Shown: positions 9,995-25,947, numbered from the stretch's first letter. The stretch: 64,000 nt of DNA from Adenophora triphylla var. japonica (GCA_022495995.1 JAFEMH010000937.1:124001-188000); one strand, 5' to 3'. The notes: generated by a model not told the origin, from the sequence alone. Program-made: numbers and translations.

Positions 9995-11817
9995 TAGAAA
10001 TCACGACGTCTTCATAAACACACTTTTACAAGTCTGCCAAATGAAGTACATATGGTTCTGTATAAGCCCGTAATTAATTTAAAAATCAGTTCAATACATT
10101 ACAAACATAAATTTGATGCGTTGTTGTTTAGAGAATAAATAACCAAATCAACAACCAATTTATCATCCTCATTATATGATAAATTGAGATTAACCAACAT
10201 ACACAATGCTAATTTAAGCTCGTTTGATCAACAACGAATTCATCATCCTCAAAATTACAAACAATTGAAGTCCCATACCAGCACATAAATTAATGCCACC
10301 AATAAATTTGTCACAATTAGATAGCGCTTAAGTTCTTGTCCATCAACCACACCATAAATGCGAACTGGAAAGTAAACATAGTAATCAATATCGTATTTAT
10401 GTTACGGCACCTGCATGACCACAATTCCGAAAAAGGATAGTGTTATTGCTATTGTCATAAAAGTAATTACTCAAATTATTATAATCATAATAATTCTTTT
10501 TTAATATATATAAATAACAATGAATTAATTGTACTCCTCATAGTCCCATTTTTTAATATTAAAATTAATTGAACTTTGATCTGTAATGTAAAATTTGAGT
10601 ATTTTAATACAAGTTTAAAAATATAATTATTTAACTATTCTAATAAAGAATTTAAAATATAGTTATTTATATTTTTAAACTCTGGAGTTTGGTATTAAAA
10701 AATACACATTCACGTGTTTGAAATTAAAATGATTTTTCATGCAAAAAGGTTCAATTTCTAAAATGGGGCCTAGGGCGTAGAAATTCAACAAAGTGTCCAA
10801 TAATTCCCTTGGTCGGTCGTTAACGGAATTGGCACTCAATCTTAGTCGTATAAGTTAACTATTATGAATTTTACATGTCACATTCCATGTGGAAATTATG
10901 ACCTACAATAATTTTACATGTCATATTCCATGTGGAAATTATGACCTACAACATTATTTCTTTTATATGCACTAAATTTCGTGCAACAAGCACTTGTTAT
11001 TTTTTGCCATCATTTGTGAACTTGAAATTTATTTGTCTGAATTAATTTGTTTGATAGTTATTTATCAAAGACATGCCATTAGAGAATGGGGATTGGAGAA
11101 GGAGAACGAATTATCTGATTAGTTGATTGCGGGAGCAGCAACGTTAAGTGTTGGACTTAACGTAGTTAGCGTAACTAGCCAAGAGCGTCGTTCTTTTTTT
11201 TTTTTTCCCTTGAATCTTTATTTTCGGTTTTTTTTTTTAATTAATGCCCGATCAAAAAGAATTTAGGGGAAATTTAAATTTGAACTTTTTAAATGTGGGA
11301 TGTTGTTGATTTTGTGTGGGCCAAATATTGACTTGTGTATAGTTTTTGAGTTAAAATTGTGCCTACCTAATACATATACACAACAAATTTTGACGCCCCT
11401 AAATTAGCCTATTTTTTGTGGCCCTAGGCCATGGCCTCATTTATCTTGAGCAATGTCCGGCCCTGCGTGCCTAGAGTTAGTAGTTAGAAGATTGTGGTTT
11501 TTTTAATTTTTAATTACTATCTTACCTTAATTTAAGCAATATAATTTAGATATCTTTAATTATTCTTGTTGGAGTATTAAAAAAATAATTAGGGTTAGCT
11601 ATATTTGTGTATAAATGGAGTGGTTCTAGAGTTGTTTTACAGTACAATATTTATGGTTTTGTCAAAGTTCCATTTTCTTGTCATTATCAAGTTTGGCTCA
11701 TAGCAATTTTTTCTCACAACATACCAACTGGCATAAATGGCATAAAGACAGAACATCATATTCCCAGTAAATCGTTAGATTTTCAATAGTAATACAAGGT
11801 GTAATAATATACTAATT
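9995..11817. other. Intergenic, no gene seen
   Basis: Low-complexity AT-rich DNA with many stops in all frames and homopolymer runs. It contains only the 43-bp tandem duplication at 10868-10953. Confidence 0.5.
10868..10953 (+). repeat. Two-copy tandem duplication, 43-bp unit
   Basis: ATTTTACATGTCACATTCC and its near-identical second copy (one changed base within that stretch) follow head to tail. Each unit holds the short palindrome-like CATTCCATGTGGAA. Confidence 0.9.
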
Positions 11818-12039
11818 GCTGAAGTGTTCGAATGGTCGATTGAGTTAAGTTTGACTTAAACATTAATGCAAATCTAATCATCCTATTAAAATTTTAAAAA
11901 TTGTTACTGATAAATTATTTAATTATTTATCAATAACAATTTTTAAAATTTCAATAAGATGATTAGATTTGCATTAATATTTTAAGTCAAACTTAACTTG
12001 AATTGACCATTTGAGACACTTCGAGCGGGACGGAGGGAG
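11818..12039. mobile_element. Stowaway-like MITE (left end eroded)
   Basis: The two halves are reverse complements (GTTAAGTTTGACTTAAACAT against its complement on the right) around a central AT-rich loop. The right end shows the Stowaway terminus GGGACGGAGGGAG followed by TA. The matching CTCCCTCCGTCCC on the left is lost. Confidence 0.75.
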
Positions 12040-12675
12040 TATCACAAAACAGTATAGAAAATTTGAATTCATTATATTTCTGAAATAACTAGGATATCAC
12101 TATGCATAATTTTATTTTATTTTGACGATGTCCCAACATCACTATACATATTACGTATAATATGATTAATCCATGAAGCCTTGTTGGCTTGAAACCCTAA
12201 TGTCATTATTGATTTAGATCGATAATATCTTCGATATGTTATTGTTATCCGAGTATTTACATCGATGTTATATACAACGATAAACGAATTCAAGATTATA
12301 TATATTAAAATGGGTGTTAAAGGGATTATGACTTATGAGATAGAAAGTTAATTTGTAGTAATATTTAATTTAATTTTAAAAAATGGGATGAAAATTATTA
12401 AATATATATGGTAAAGATTTTTTTAATAAAACGGGTTAAAATGTATAAAATTGAAAATTTTAAACCACCCCCCCCCCCAAAAAAAAAATTATTTTAAACC
12501 TATAGGTACCAAATTGTCAATATTGTAAAGTAAATGGGGAGCTCGTGGGTGGCTTGCAATTGTTGGCGAAACTAGCTAGAAACTAGAACCCCTGAAATTT
12601 CCTTTTCAGACGGTGAATATGTTAAATTTAAAAATTGCAAAGAGTTAATTTGTAAAAAAAAAACGACTTCTCTTC

Positions 12676-13130
12676 GGGGAGGTATCGTGTTCGAGCCCTG
12701 GCAGAATGCAACTATGTATTAAATTTAATCAGAAAATTTTGGGGGAAACTAGTTTCCCCAAATATTATAAAAAGTCTTGTTTTTTATTTTTAAAAAAAAT
12801 TGTACGTGCCTTTGTTTCGATTTTTAAAACAAGACTTTTTATAATGTTAGGAAGAAACTAGTTTCCTCCAAAACCTACTCAAATTTAATAGTGAGCAAAA
12901 AAACTCCTCCCCTTTATTGGGAGTTAAATTTTCCTTCTCAAAACAGCTTAGTTTCGCCCCTGGTTCCCTTCTCAAAACAGCTTAGTTACCAAGGGGCATC
13001 AGTTCAGTTGGTAAGAGTGTGTGGCTTCCTCCAGGAGGTCCAGAGTTCGAATCCTGACAGAATGCAACTAGGTAATAAAATTTAATAGTTGGCAAAAAAA
13101 TCCTCCCCTTTGTTGGGAGTTAAATTTTTT
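12676..13130 (+). mobile_element. Two tRNA-derived SINE-like copies, one split by a MITE
   Basis: The copy at about 12985-13130 has a tRNA-like A box (CAGTTGGTAAGAG, about 13005) and B box (GAGTTCGAATCC, 13043-13054), then GACAGAATGCAACTA and an AT-rich tail with TCCTCCCCTTTGTTGGGAG. An older copy has its B box at about 12690 (GTGTTCGAGCCC), followed by GCAGAATGCAACTATG, and its tail resumes at about 12883 with CTCCTCCCCTTTATTGGGAG. It does not fold as a canonical tRNA. The SINE family is not named. Confidence 0.65.
12737..12880. mobile_element. Short inverted-repeat element nested in the older SINE
   Basis: Inverted arms: GGGGGAAACTAGTTTCCCC plus TATAAAAAGTCTTG on the left, and CAAGACTTTTTATA plus GAAACTAGTTTCCTCC on the right. 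It interrupts the older SINE copy. A relative with similar ends lies in the acyltransferase intron at 15044-15312. Superfamily not determined. Confidence 0.65.
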
Positions 13131-13190
13131 AGACTTAAAATAACTTATTTCGAGTCACCAATGAGGGAATATGGGAACATATGTTGATCC

Positions 13191-13223
<33 letters not shown>

Positions 13224-13584
13224 AGAATGAACCCTTCTCAAAACAACTTAGTTTCGCTCCTGGTTCATATATTTTCTTGACTTTCATTAAAATATAAAAA
13301 CAAACTTTAATCCATACGAAAATAATATGTCTAGTATGGCGCAGAAAAGGTTTTATTCAAATATGAATGCAATATTTTCAACAAAAGTATCCAATTTGTC
13401 TAGTGCAACCTCTCCCTCGTGGCCTCGTATATTCTTTTCTTTTGCCTAACTAGTTTTATTTAATTTAATAAATATTAGTAACAATTAGCCTTGCATTGCA
13501 CGCATGTAATGTGTGGATTACAATGTTACATGCATCTCCTTCCATCCCTTTATAAACGTAAACATCCCTAAACATTTAACCTCT

Positions 13585-13589
<5 letters not shown>

Positions 13590-13649
<60 letters not shown>

Positions 13650-13659
13650 CACACACACA
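13590..13659 (+). repeat. Compound (TC)n(AC)n microsatellite
   Basis: About 37 bases of TC repeat run directly into an AC repeat. It lies about 620 bases upstream of the acyltransferase start codon. Confidence 0.95.
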
Positions 13660-14279
13660 TACAAAAAAAAAACAGCTTCTCTTATACTCAAGCCTTTCTT
13701 TTTGTCTGTCGAGCTAAAAGAGGTATATCTATATGCCCTCCCGCTTTGATCTTGTTATTCATTTTTAATAAAATACTCTTTCGTCCGTCCATGTTCAAGA
13801 TTTTTAATTATTTTTTTATTTAGTTTGTCATAGTTTAAGGTTTTTAATTATTATTTTTAACTAAAATGGACAATTATACCAACTTTTTATTTACACAACA
13901 AAAATTCTATACCCAATTTCTATCTCTCACTTTACTTTTCATATTCACAATAGTTGTTTTTTCTTAATTCACGTCTCAAATCAAAATAAAAAGATTAAAT
14001 CAGGACAAAGAGAGAAGCTTTTGATCTTGTCATAATTTTTTAATAAAATACTTAAAATATAAGAAATGTTCATTTTCTTAAATATAAAATATAGTCATTA
14101 ATTTTGAAATTGAGATTTTAGCTTGATATGTGAGTGCCCATTTGCGCATGATTTTTCTAATTTTCATGTTTTTTATGCAAAAAATATTACACATATAGTA
14201 GATTTTTGGGTGTCTCATTTAAATAACAAATAACAAGATACTTTTCTTGCTCGTTAGGTTATATTTATTTTAAAAAAAA

Positions 14280-17883
<3,604 letters not shown>

Positions 17884-18522
17884 GAAAGTGAAGGGGGGGC
17901 AAGTGAAACTAAATGAAACTGGAGGAATTATTTGAAAGATCTTCCGGACGGAAATGACGGAGTCTATCATAGAGAAACATTTCATGGTTTGATGGTTGCA
18001 AGGTTTGTATATCACTTTGTATCATGCATATATCTACGGATAATAATCATTTTTTCGTTCCTAATAAATATTGCATTTTTTATTTTTATTTATTTATTAA
18101 AATAAATGTAATATTTCTTAATAAGAGAAGTGATTTAGTGTATATTTTTCGTTTTATAAATACTGCCTATGTTTCAAAATAAATTATCAGAGAAATTGCT
18201 CTTTATTTATAAAGAATAATTCATTTTTTTTAATCATGTTCACTGCTTTTTTTCCCTTTATGTAACTGGAGAAACTGAAATAATAGCAAGATAGTCCCTC
18301 AGTCCAACAGATGTTACTAAAATTAATCGCATAGAAATTATAAAAAAGAAAAAAAAAAAAAAAAGAAATATGAGTTATGAATATAAAAAATAAAGTAGGA
18401 GAAAGAAGTATGATAGAAAATATTAAATAAATTATTATTATGGGAGTAATAAGTGAGTCTAGTTGATATTTTTGAGTAATAAGATTTGCTATGGGATGTT
18501 TAAAGGGAAAAGAAGGGAGTAC
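17884..18522. other. Acyltransferase 3' flank, no further gene
   Basis: The 3' untranslated region probably occupies the first few hundred bases. A clear polyadenylation signal could not be chosen among many AATAAA-like motifs. The rest is AT-rich. Confidence 0.4.
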
Positions 18523-18705
18523 CCCCTCCGTCTCAATTAAAGTTTTTGATGCATAAAATTAAGAAAATATTACTTATATTTAAAAATAATGTGAGTGGAA
18601 AGAGGTTGTGAGTGGAATAAGTGAGTGAAATTTAAGAATGTGGGTATGACAAATGAAGTATGTATAATATAACACTAATAAACTTTTGTCATTTTAGAAA
18701 ATATG
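18523..18705. mobile_element. Degenerate Stowaway-like remnant
   Basis: Starts with CCCCCTCCGTCTCAATTAAA, a mutated Stowaway terminus. The complementary right end is not clear. It abuts the intact MITE at 18708. Confidence 0.45.
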
Positions 18706-18707
18706 TA

Positions 18708-18940
18708 CTCCCTCCGTTCTAAAATGTTTGTCCCATTTGACTTTTTTGTTGAACTATGACCACAAATATATGACAATTTAATTATGTTCATGAAATTCTA
18801 AAAATTCATATTGATTCACCATTAATAATATTATCAACAACAACTTTTAGAATTTCATGAACATGATTAATCTCTCATAAATTTGTGGTCAAAGTTCAAC
18901 AAAAAAGTCAAATGGGACAAACATTTTGGAGCGGAGAAAG
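18708..18940. mobile_element. Stowaway MITE with near-perfect long arms
   Basis: CTCCCTCCGTTCTAAAATG on the left pairs with CATTTTGGAGCGGAGAAAG on the right. The arms (TTTGTCCCATTTGACTTTTT against its complement) are almost fully complementary over about 100 bases. TA target sites lie at 18706-18707 and 18941-18942. A transcript would form a long hairpin. Confidence 0.9.
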
Positions 18941-19140
18941 TATCTCGTAATAAGACGCTCTTTTGATTAAAATGTGAAGCTTAAATTGAAACCGAGAACA
19001 TGTTTATGAAAAGATTTTTACCCTTTCTGTTAAACAAAAGTTTCATAATGAATCACACACATTTTCATGTAAAGTATTTTACTTTAATTTTTACAAGTTT
19101 TCAAATGAATACCGAGTATGGTATTATTTTATTTTTATAC

Positions 19141-19861
19141 TGATGCTGTCCAAATATAAGGAGTGGGCCTGGCCCAGGTTATTGACAAGAAAGTGGCAAA
19201 GGGGGCCCAAAATAGAGTACGACCCAAGAAGAAGAAAAGAATATAGGCGGCCCAGTAAAAGAAGGCGAGACATGAGTATCCCGCTAATATTCTCAGGAAA
19301 GGGGGAAATCAAGATGGTAAAGGGCGACATATTATAAGGAAAGCCGGCGATAAAGATTAAATGCGAGACATGATGGCAAGGCGAGACATAATGGTTAGCG
19401 ACCTTATCCGGCGAGAGAGGGATTTCAGTTGATATTCACCAGAGGCGGCATATAAATATCTACCAAGTGGGACCCATTAGACGGTTATGCATTGAGATTG
19501 ATGATCACGTGAATAGGGTTTACTTTATGAAAGGACCAATGATATGGCGACACGTGGCAGTAGGCATGAAATGTGAGGATGTCATGTGCAAGGCACGAGG
19601 ATGAGGGTATAAATAAGATATGAAGGCTTCATTGTCAAGGTATGTCCAACTTAATACACACACAGCCACCTTCAATACTGTTTGTTTTTCCCTTTTACCA
19701 AGCCAATACTTATCCTCACGCCGGAGGGGCTAACGCCGGAGCCGCCTCCGGCTTAGTTTACGTTTGATTGTGTGCGAGGCACCCGAAGAAGAAGGAGCCG
19801 GAGTTACCAAAATCAGACTACAACGGTGGAGTTGCTGTTGAGGAAGTTCCTGGCAACATCA
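19141..19861 (+). repeat. Gypsy-type 5' LTR
   Basis: TGATGCTGTCC to GGCAACATCA. TATAAATAAG at about 19608-19617 is a strong TATA box, so transcription probably starts about 30 bases later. A G-box-like ACACGTGGC lies upstream at about 19550. Inner GCGAGACAT motifs recur. Confidence 0.95.
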
Positions 19862-19863
19862 AT

Positions 19864-19880
19864 TGGTTCCGTTGCCGGGA
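19864..19880 (+). other. Primer-binding site, tRNA-Asp type
   Basis: TGGTTCCGTTGCCGGGA resembles the complement of the plant tRNA-Asp(GUC) 3' end (TGGCGCCGTTGCCGGGG), with two mismatches in the first seven bases. It starts two bases after the LTR. Confidence 0.8.
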
Positions 19881-20206
19881 CGACTTCACTTTTTCGATGG
19901 GAGTATATGTATATGGTACCTGTCATGCAAAGGAGATTTTGATGAACTATCAAAACAATGAGTGAAGAGACAAGTAAAGCATGAAAATAAAGGGGCAAGC
20001 ACAAAGGCCGCGAATGTACAATGTTCAAAAGGCACGCAGGCCCCAAAAGGAAAAGAGAGTAAATTGTTTAGCCACCAAGGCAAGCTACAAAAATTGTTCA
20101 AAAAGAAAGTTAAGTATCAAAGAAAAGATAGATCAGACAGTAGGTTCAGTTGGCGGAATGGCTTGACTAGAGCTTGAAGTTGCTAAGGCGCGGGCTTTGG
20201 CATCAC

Positions 20207-23200
20207 CTAATTGCTTGTGTTTATGCTCGAGAAGATTATCCCACAAAGCAACGGCGTTGGGAACTTGAACAGGGGAGCTTTCCACGGCGACTTACCCAAT
20301 GAAGGCATCTTCATCGGCGAGATCCTTGAGCTCTTCAGAGTATAAGGAACCATGAAATGGCCGCGGCGACACACTTCGCTAAAAATTGGCTCCTGAGCCC
20401 CACAGCAAGTTTTTCCATTGTGATGGCAGAATGTCGTTGATATCACCGCCGCAGCCTCGCATAACTCAAGGGACGTTTGGTTCCCAATATCGCAATGTCG
20501 TCGCTTAGCCGAGCCACATCGCATTCAAAGCAATAATTTCGGCATTCCTCCCAGTCGGCTCCTCTTTCACGAGCAATCTCATCTTGAAAGGATCGAGTAT
20601 CGGCAGCATGTTTTTCCGTCAAAGTTTCATTCTCACTCCTCGCCTTGGCGACATTCTCTTTAGCAGAGTTAAGTTCAGAGCGACGTGGCGAGATTGGAAT
20701 TAGCGGCATCGAGATCCGTCGTGTCCGATCAAGCCGATCATGGAGAAGTGGTTAGATCGCCCTTCAACTTGTCTCGCTCCTTTTCCAAATTTTTGATCGA
20801 AGAATCCCGCCTCGTAAGTCTACCCTTCAAGACATCTTTGTCGCGCTTCAACCGGGCCGACTCATTTTCCAAAGCGAGTGTTTGCCTCACCGATGCCTCG
20901 TGATAGAAGATCCTAACTGGGAAAAGGTAACAATTAAAAGTTAAAAAGCAAATTTCGAGAATGAAGTTAAAGTAAGATAAGGAAGAAAAGAAAAACTAAC
21001 CAATGAAAAGTAGAAACCACTGGCAAAGCGCAATGAGCGTAATCCATCCGGGCAACATTCTTAACTTGTGTTTCATCACTAGCTCTAATTAAGGCCGAGC
21101 TACCCAAAGATGTACTCTTCAAAGACTTCTAGTTTCTTCAATCAACCCCTTTATGCGGGGGACTTTAGCAATTTCTTTGCTAAGCTCATAAAGCCCAACA
21201 AAGTCAAGCGGCTTAGAGAAGTTTTCCCGTGCACCAACTTGGAGAGGGAAGAGCGGAAGAAGTGCTAGGAACAGGAGGAGTCAAGTAGAGCCGACATGAT
21301 GGTTAAGTCGCAGATTTCCGTCTCGCAAGAGGGAGGGATTTCGCATTGCCGGGGCTCATTATTGGTAATTTCCAAAAAGGAGAATTAGGTGGGACAGGTC
21401 GGATACAAGAATTTCGACATTTTCAGCGGTGCGACATCGGTGGACTGAGCAACAGCTTAACGGAGCATTGTTTTCATGGTTGGCAAAATAGAGGTTGGCA
21501 AGGGAGATTAATTTCTGTGGATAAAGGATCCGAATCAATGATAGGGTTTGCCGGGATATTTACCTCGAGGAGACGGGCGACAGTTGTCATACCGAAGCGA
21601 CTCTTTGTCGCTTAGCTCGTGCCGCTTGGTTTGTAGGCCCGGCTCGTTTTTAGCCGTGTTCTGGGCTCTTTCCGTGAGCAATCTCATCGATATCTTTTCC
21701 ATCGCGAGAGACGGGTAAAGGAAGGTTTTCGCAAGAAGCGGCAAGTGGCAACTCCGCGAGCATTGCTCGCTTGTTTCGTCTTTTGTCCGTCTCCGTATTG
21801 GCGGCCTGACGACTGTCCATTGATTTGGCGCGATGGTCTGAAATCAAATAAAAAGAAGTTAAGAGGAAGTCAAGAGTTAAAGCAATTCAAATGTGAGTCA
21901 AAGTAAAGAAAATATAAGGTTTAAAAGGAAACATACAAAGAGCAAGATTCGTACGGCGGTGCAATGACGCGAGCCTTTGCGGGATTGGCATTCACGGGCA
22001 TACTTGTTGCCCGAGTGTCGCTCCCATCCATCAAAGAAGACATGACTTATTGGCACTCGGGGTTGAACCCTAGGCAAGTTGTCAAAGAAGACCAACTTGA
22101 TCTAACAATTCTCTATCCCGTAATACCTCTCCAAGAAATAAGAGGTCGGGGAGTATCTACGGCAGAGTTCTCGGGTAAAACAAGCAAAGAGCGAATGTCG
22201 TCACAAAGGGCGTAGTCGCCGATATTAGAGGCTTCCTTAGATTCAATTTGAGGATTAATAGGGTGAAGGTCACGGGATGAGACCATCCGACGCGAGAAAC
22301 GACAAAAAGAGGTTCATCCATCCAATCATGAACTTTGGTAGGTAGTGGAGTAAGGATTTTGGGCCCCTATGGTATCGAGGGAAAGGCGGGTTTCTATGGT
22401 GTCGTTGGAAAGTTGGTTGGTTTGTTTGTATCCAGTGAACAAAGAAATGAGAGCCGTGATTGTGGGTTCTTTTCGCAGAGCGACAAATGGTGATGAAAGA
22501 AGTTATTATCCTTATGGCATTTGGGTGGATTTCGTTATCATGGCTTGGGCTTTGTACGACAGAATTCACAAAGAAAAGGATCAAAGGGGATCCTAAGTCC
22601 AACTTTTAGTCGAGAAGGAAAGATCACTATGCCCTCCCTCATTTCTCTTAAGTGGGCAAGGGAGAGATCTCCCTGATAGTCAGAAATGCGATATACTGAA
22701 CTATAAATGTGGTAGGTTCTGTGCCAATCAGTAATAGGGTTGGGAATCATGGAGTCCGTGTCGGGTGCGTGGAAGATCCCGCCTCAAAGCATGCGCGGGA
22801 TTAGTAAAGAATGTACCTTCGAAGAGCGAGATTTTGAACTCCCGGTGGGAGGAGGATTGCTGGAAGCCGCCGCGGAGGAGAAGTTGCTTGACCACCATGT
22901 CGCAGAATTCACCGGAAGAAGAAGAAGAAAGGATTGATTTATAATGTGTTCTACGTTTGGAAAAAGGATCGCCGATGCAAATGGGATTCGATGAGTCGCT
23001 CAAAGGGGGATTATATTTATCTTTGATAAATCGAACCAATTGATTGCTAGAAGGAAAAATGTGCGACATAGGGGCTGATAGAGGAAGGAAAAAATGGCCT
23101 TGGAATTCAAGGGAGTCAATCAGTGAAGGATCCACCCAATGTTCAACTAAAAACCTAACTATGTCAGCCTTGGGCAATCTCGCCCAAGTAGTTCGCAGAC

Positions 23201-23282
23201 GTCTATAAAAGTCGCTTGAAACCTGACAGCGACCATACCTAACTACCTTGGCACAGTTCTTGTATCTCGCCATGAGGGACAA
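20207..23282 (-). pseudogene. Antisense 'gypsy-type transposon' (PF04195-like) gene, degraded
   Basis: On the minus strand, opposite to the element. A 184-codon open start (from 23282, or the in-frame MARYKN nearby) is followed by frame changes. The next pieces read LSLAHLREMREGIVIFPSR, then LRIPFDPFLCEF (about 22666-22560), then, in a third frame, IHPNAIRIITSFITICRSA (about 22530-22470). This succession matches my memory of the 'putative gypsy type transposon' domain. Further down are two plausible introns (21936-21838, donor GTATGT, acceptor TTTCAG; and 21000-20917, donor GTTAGT, acceptor TCCCAG) and a charged, coiled-coil-like C-terminal part (20903-20443). Three frames are needed, so it is not functional as it stands. 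Confidence 0.6.
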
Positions 23283-23950
23283 CGTGGGAAAAATTATTTT
23301 TAGGGAATAAAAGGCAATGCAAAATTCAAACAGATGGGTAAAAGGGGAAAAATCAAAATGTGAAGGTTAAAGAATGCGAAGGGTTTTTGGAAAAATTACC
23401 TGATCAAAAATGTAATCTTGGTCGGAAAAGATGAAGCGTCACCGGGAAAGATGAACAGACGCCGGAGAAAATGGTCGAATCTTGGAGAGTAAGAGATAAT
23501 GCACCAAATCACTTCTAAAATGGGTAAATGTGAAAGGAATAGATGCCAAGAAACAAGTTTGGGCAAGAAATCAGTGGTTGAACGATGAAAGATGAAGGGG
23601 AGCAGTCGGAAGGAAGCTTAGGTTCGCCGGAGTTTAAGAATGCTTGAGCAAGGTTGAAGAAGGTAAGAAAAAGGAATGAGGGCGGTGATTTGGGTATTTA
23701 TAAGAGAGAGGGTTTTTAATGAAATGATTGATGTGACATTTGGAAAAAGAAACTTTCGAATTTTCCCTCACAATTTTGGCACGATTCCCAAATGACGGCT
23801 TGTTTAAATCTTAAGTGGACACGTGTAATGGAGAGGGATTTGCAATGGTAGCTTTTGAAGAAAGATTTATGTGTCGCTGAATAAGGGGGCAGTAGATGTA
23901 AAGTTTTTGGCGAGACCATAAATGAATCTCGCCATAAACTTAGGGGCTTC

Positions 23951-24670
23951 TGATGCTGTCCAAATATAAGGAGTGGCACGGCCCAAAGTTATTGACAAGA
24001 AAGTGGCAAAGGGGGCCCAAAATAGAGTACGACCCAAGAAGAAGAAAAGAATATAGGCGGCCCAAGAAAGAAGGCGAGACATGAGTATCCCGCTAATATT
24101 CTCAGGAAAGGGGGAAATCAAGATGGTAAAGGGCGACATCTTATAAGGAAAGCCGGCGATAAAGATTAAATGCGAGACATGATGGCAAGGCGAGACATAA
24201 TGGTTAGCGACCTTATCCCATGAGAGAGGGATTTCGCTTGATATTCACCAGAGGCGGCATATAAATATCTACCAAGTGGGACCCATTAGACGGTTATGCA
24301 TTGGGATTGATGATCACGTGAATAGGGTTTACTTTATGAAAGGACCAATGATATGGCGACACGTGGTAGTAGGCATGAAATGTGAGGATGTCATGTGCAA
24401 GGCACGAGGATGAGGGTATAAATAAGATATGAAGGCTTCATTGTCAAGGTATGTCCAACTTAATACACACACAGCCACCTTCAATACTGTTTGTTTTTCC
24501 CTTTTACCAAGCCAATACTTATTCTCACGCCGGAGGGGCTAACGCCGGAGCCGCCCCCGGCTTAGTTTACGTTTGATTGTGTGCAGTCCAGTCGAAGAAG
24601 AAGGAGCCGGAGTTACCAAAATCAGACTACAACGGTGGAGTTGCTGTTGAGGAAGTTCCTGGCAACATCA
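23951..24670 (+). repeat. Gypsy-type 3' LTR
   Basis: 720 bp, near-identical to the 5' LTR with only scattered substitutions and a few short indels, indicating a comparatively recent insertion. Same termini and TATA box. Confidence 0.95.
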
Positions 24671-24819
24671 TATACTATTTTGTAAGGGTTCTTTATTTAA
24701 AATACCCAAAATACCGGTGAGTGAGTATTTATGATGGTGGTACCAATTATTAGGCAGTCTTATTGAAAGGGTACTGACAATTTGTTTCACGTCTTAATGG
24801 TCCTTTTCTTGTAAGGTGG

Positions 24820-24898
24820 AATGATAAATTAGGCCTAGGCTGGGGAACCTGGAGATAAAAAAAAAAAAAAAAAAAAAAAAAATGATAAATTAGGCCTA
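24820..24898 (+). mobile_element. Tiny poly(A) retroposon with 18-bp target duplication
   Basis: The 18-bp direct repeat AATGATAAATTAGGCCTA lies at 24820-24837 and 24881-24898. Between the copies are only 19 bases (GGCTGGGGAACCTGGAGAT) and a run of about 24 A. This is the signature of target-primed (LINE-type) insertion with extreme 5' truncation. The donor transcript cannot be identified from 19 bases. Confidence 0.85.
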
Positions 24899-25656
24899 AT
24901 AAGTTTGTGAGTAGATTCACATCGTATCAGACCTGTTTAATCAGCACCCGAAATATGTCGAAATTATAACAATAATCATTCATGAAACTATGAAAGTAAA
25001 ATTAATGGATTGATCCACCAATCCTTTTATCTGACTTCTTCGACTCGTTAATCACCCGACTTGTTTAACCCGCAAGTTAAACGGATTGTAACGAGTTTTA
25101 CCCGTCACAACCTTTCAATCCGTCACTGCTCGAAACATATCCGATTCGATCCACTCATTTGACAGGTGTAACATTTCATAATAATGGTAGTGCTAGCGGT
25201 TGGTTGGGTGTTGTGTTGTATGGTTGGGGCGCCTACACATTACTCAACGGTTGGTTGGGTGTTGTGTGGTTAGGGCGCTTACGCATTACTCAATAGTCAA
25301 TACTTTATCATAAAATTAATTAACCTGTGAATATCATAAAGCCAAAAGATTTCTCACTAGTTATATTTTGTTACAAATTCTTTACACATTATTATTATTT
25401 TTATTTTTAAATGAATATCCAATCATATTTTTAATATAAATGAGTAATTTTACAAAATAAGTGTGATGCGGGTTTGACTTTGGGATGGTTTTGAGATTAC
25501 CTCGAACAGGCTCCGTCTAACCCGAACCCGCATAATATAATTTTTTTCTTCAAAATAAACTTCAAATTATTGATTATTTATATAAATATTCCTAATTATT
25601 TTTTATGGTGTAATGTAATATACATGTTTTTTATTTTTATATGATCATATTATATA
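24899..25656. other. Intergenic, no gene
   Basis: AT-rich with a two-copy tandem duplication at about 25198-25300 (unit GGTTGGTTGGGTGTTGTG and following bases, roughly 52 bp, diverged). Otherwise nothing recognised. Confidence 0.5.
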
Positions 25657-25947
25657 CTCCCTCCGCCCCGGAACAATCTTCACACTTTCCCTTTTGGGCG
25701 TCCCAAAACTTACTTCACACATTTAAAACTTACCTAAAATGGAAAAGAATTTTTACTATTCCCTCCACTCATTCTCTCTCCTACATTATTTTAATACTCA
25801 CAACACCATTATAATTTACTATTCTCTCCACTCATTCTCTCTCCTATTTTATTTTCACACTCACAACACTTTCAATATAATACTCCCTCCTTAAAATTAA
25901 AACCAGTGCAAACAGTGTTTGTGAATTATGTTCCGGGACGGAGGGAG
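25657..25947. mobile_element. Stowaway MITE
   Basis: CTCCCTCCGCCCCGGAACA on the left and TGTTCCGGGACGGAGGGAG on the right, TA at both ends. The inside contains repeated CACTCATTCTCTCTCCTA blocks, also found in many other Stowaways of this window. Confidence 0.9.

Larger units (their letters stand above)
19141..24670 (+). mobile_element. Ty3/gypsy-type LTR element, non-autonomous, with antisense gene
   Basis: Complete 5530-bp insertion with LTRs 19141-19861 and 23951-24670, and perfect 5-bp target duplications TATAC at 19136-19140 and 24671-24675. The primer-binding site matches tRNA-Asp, as in many plant Ty3/gypsy elements. No gag, protease, RT, RNase H or integrase motif is visible in the 4.1-kb internal region. 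Instead an antisense, intron-containing degraded gene fills most of it. The combination recalls non-autonomous relatives of the Tat lineage, some of which are known to carry extra antisense ORFs; that placement is inference. Confidence 0.9.

Noticed and set aside
11140..11480. Possible transposon terminus around homopolymer T runs
   Set aside because: No inverted repeat or target duplication could be found.
13003..13075. tRNA gene suggested by A- and B-box-like motifs
   Set aside because: No closed acceptor or anticodon stem; followed by a SINE-type tail shared with a second copy, so treated as a SINE.
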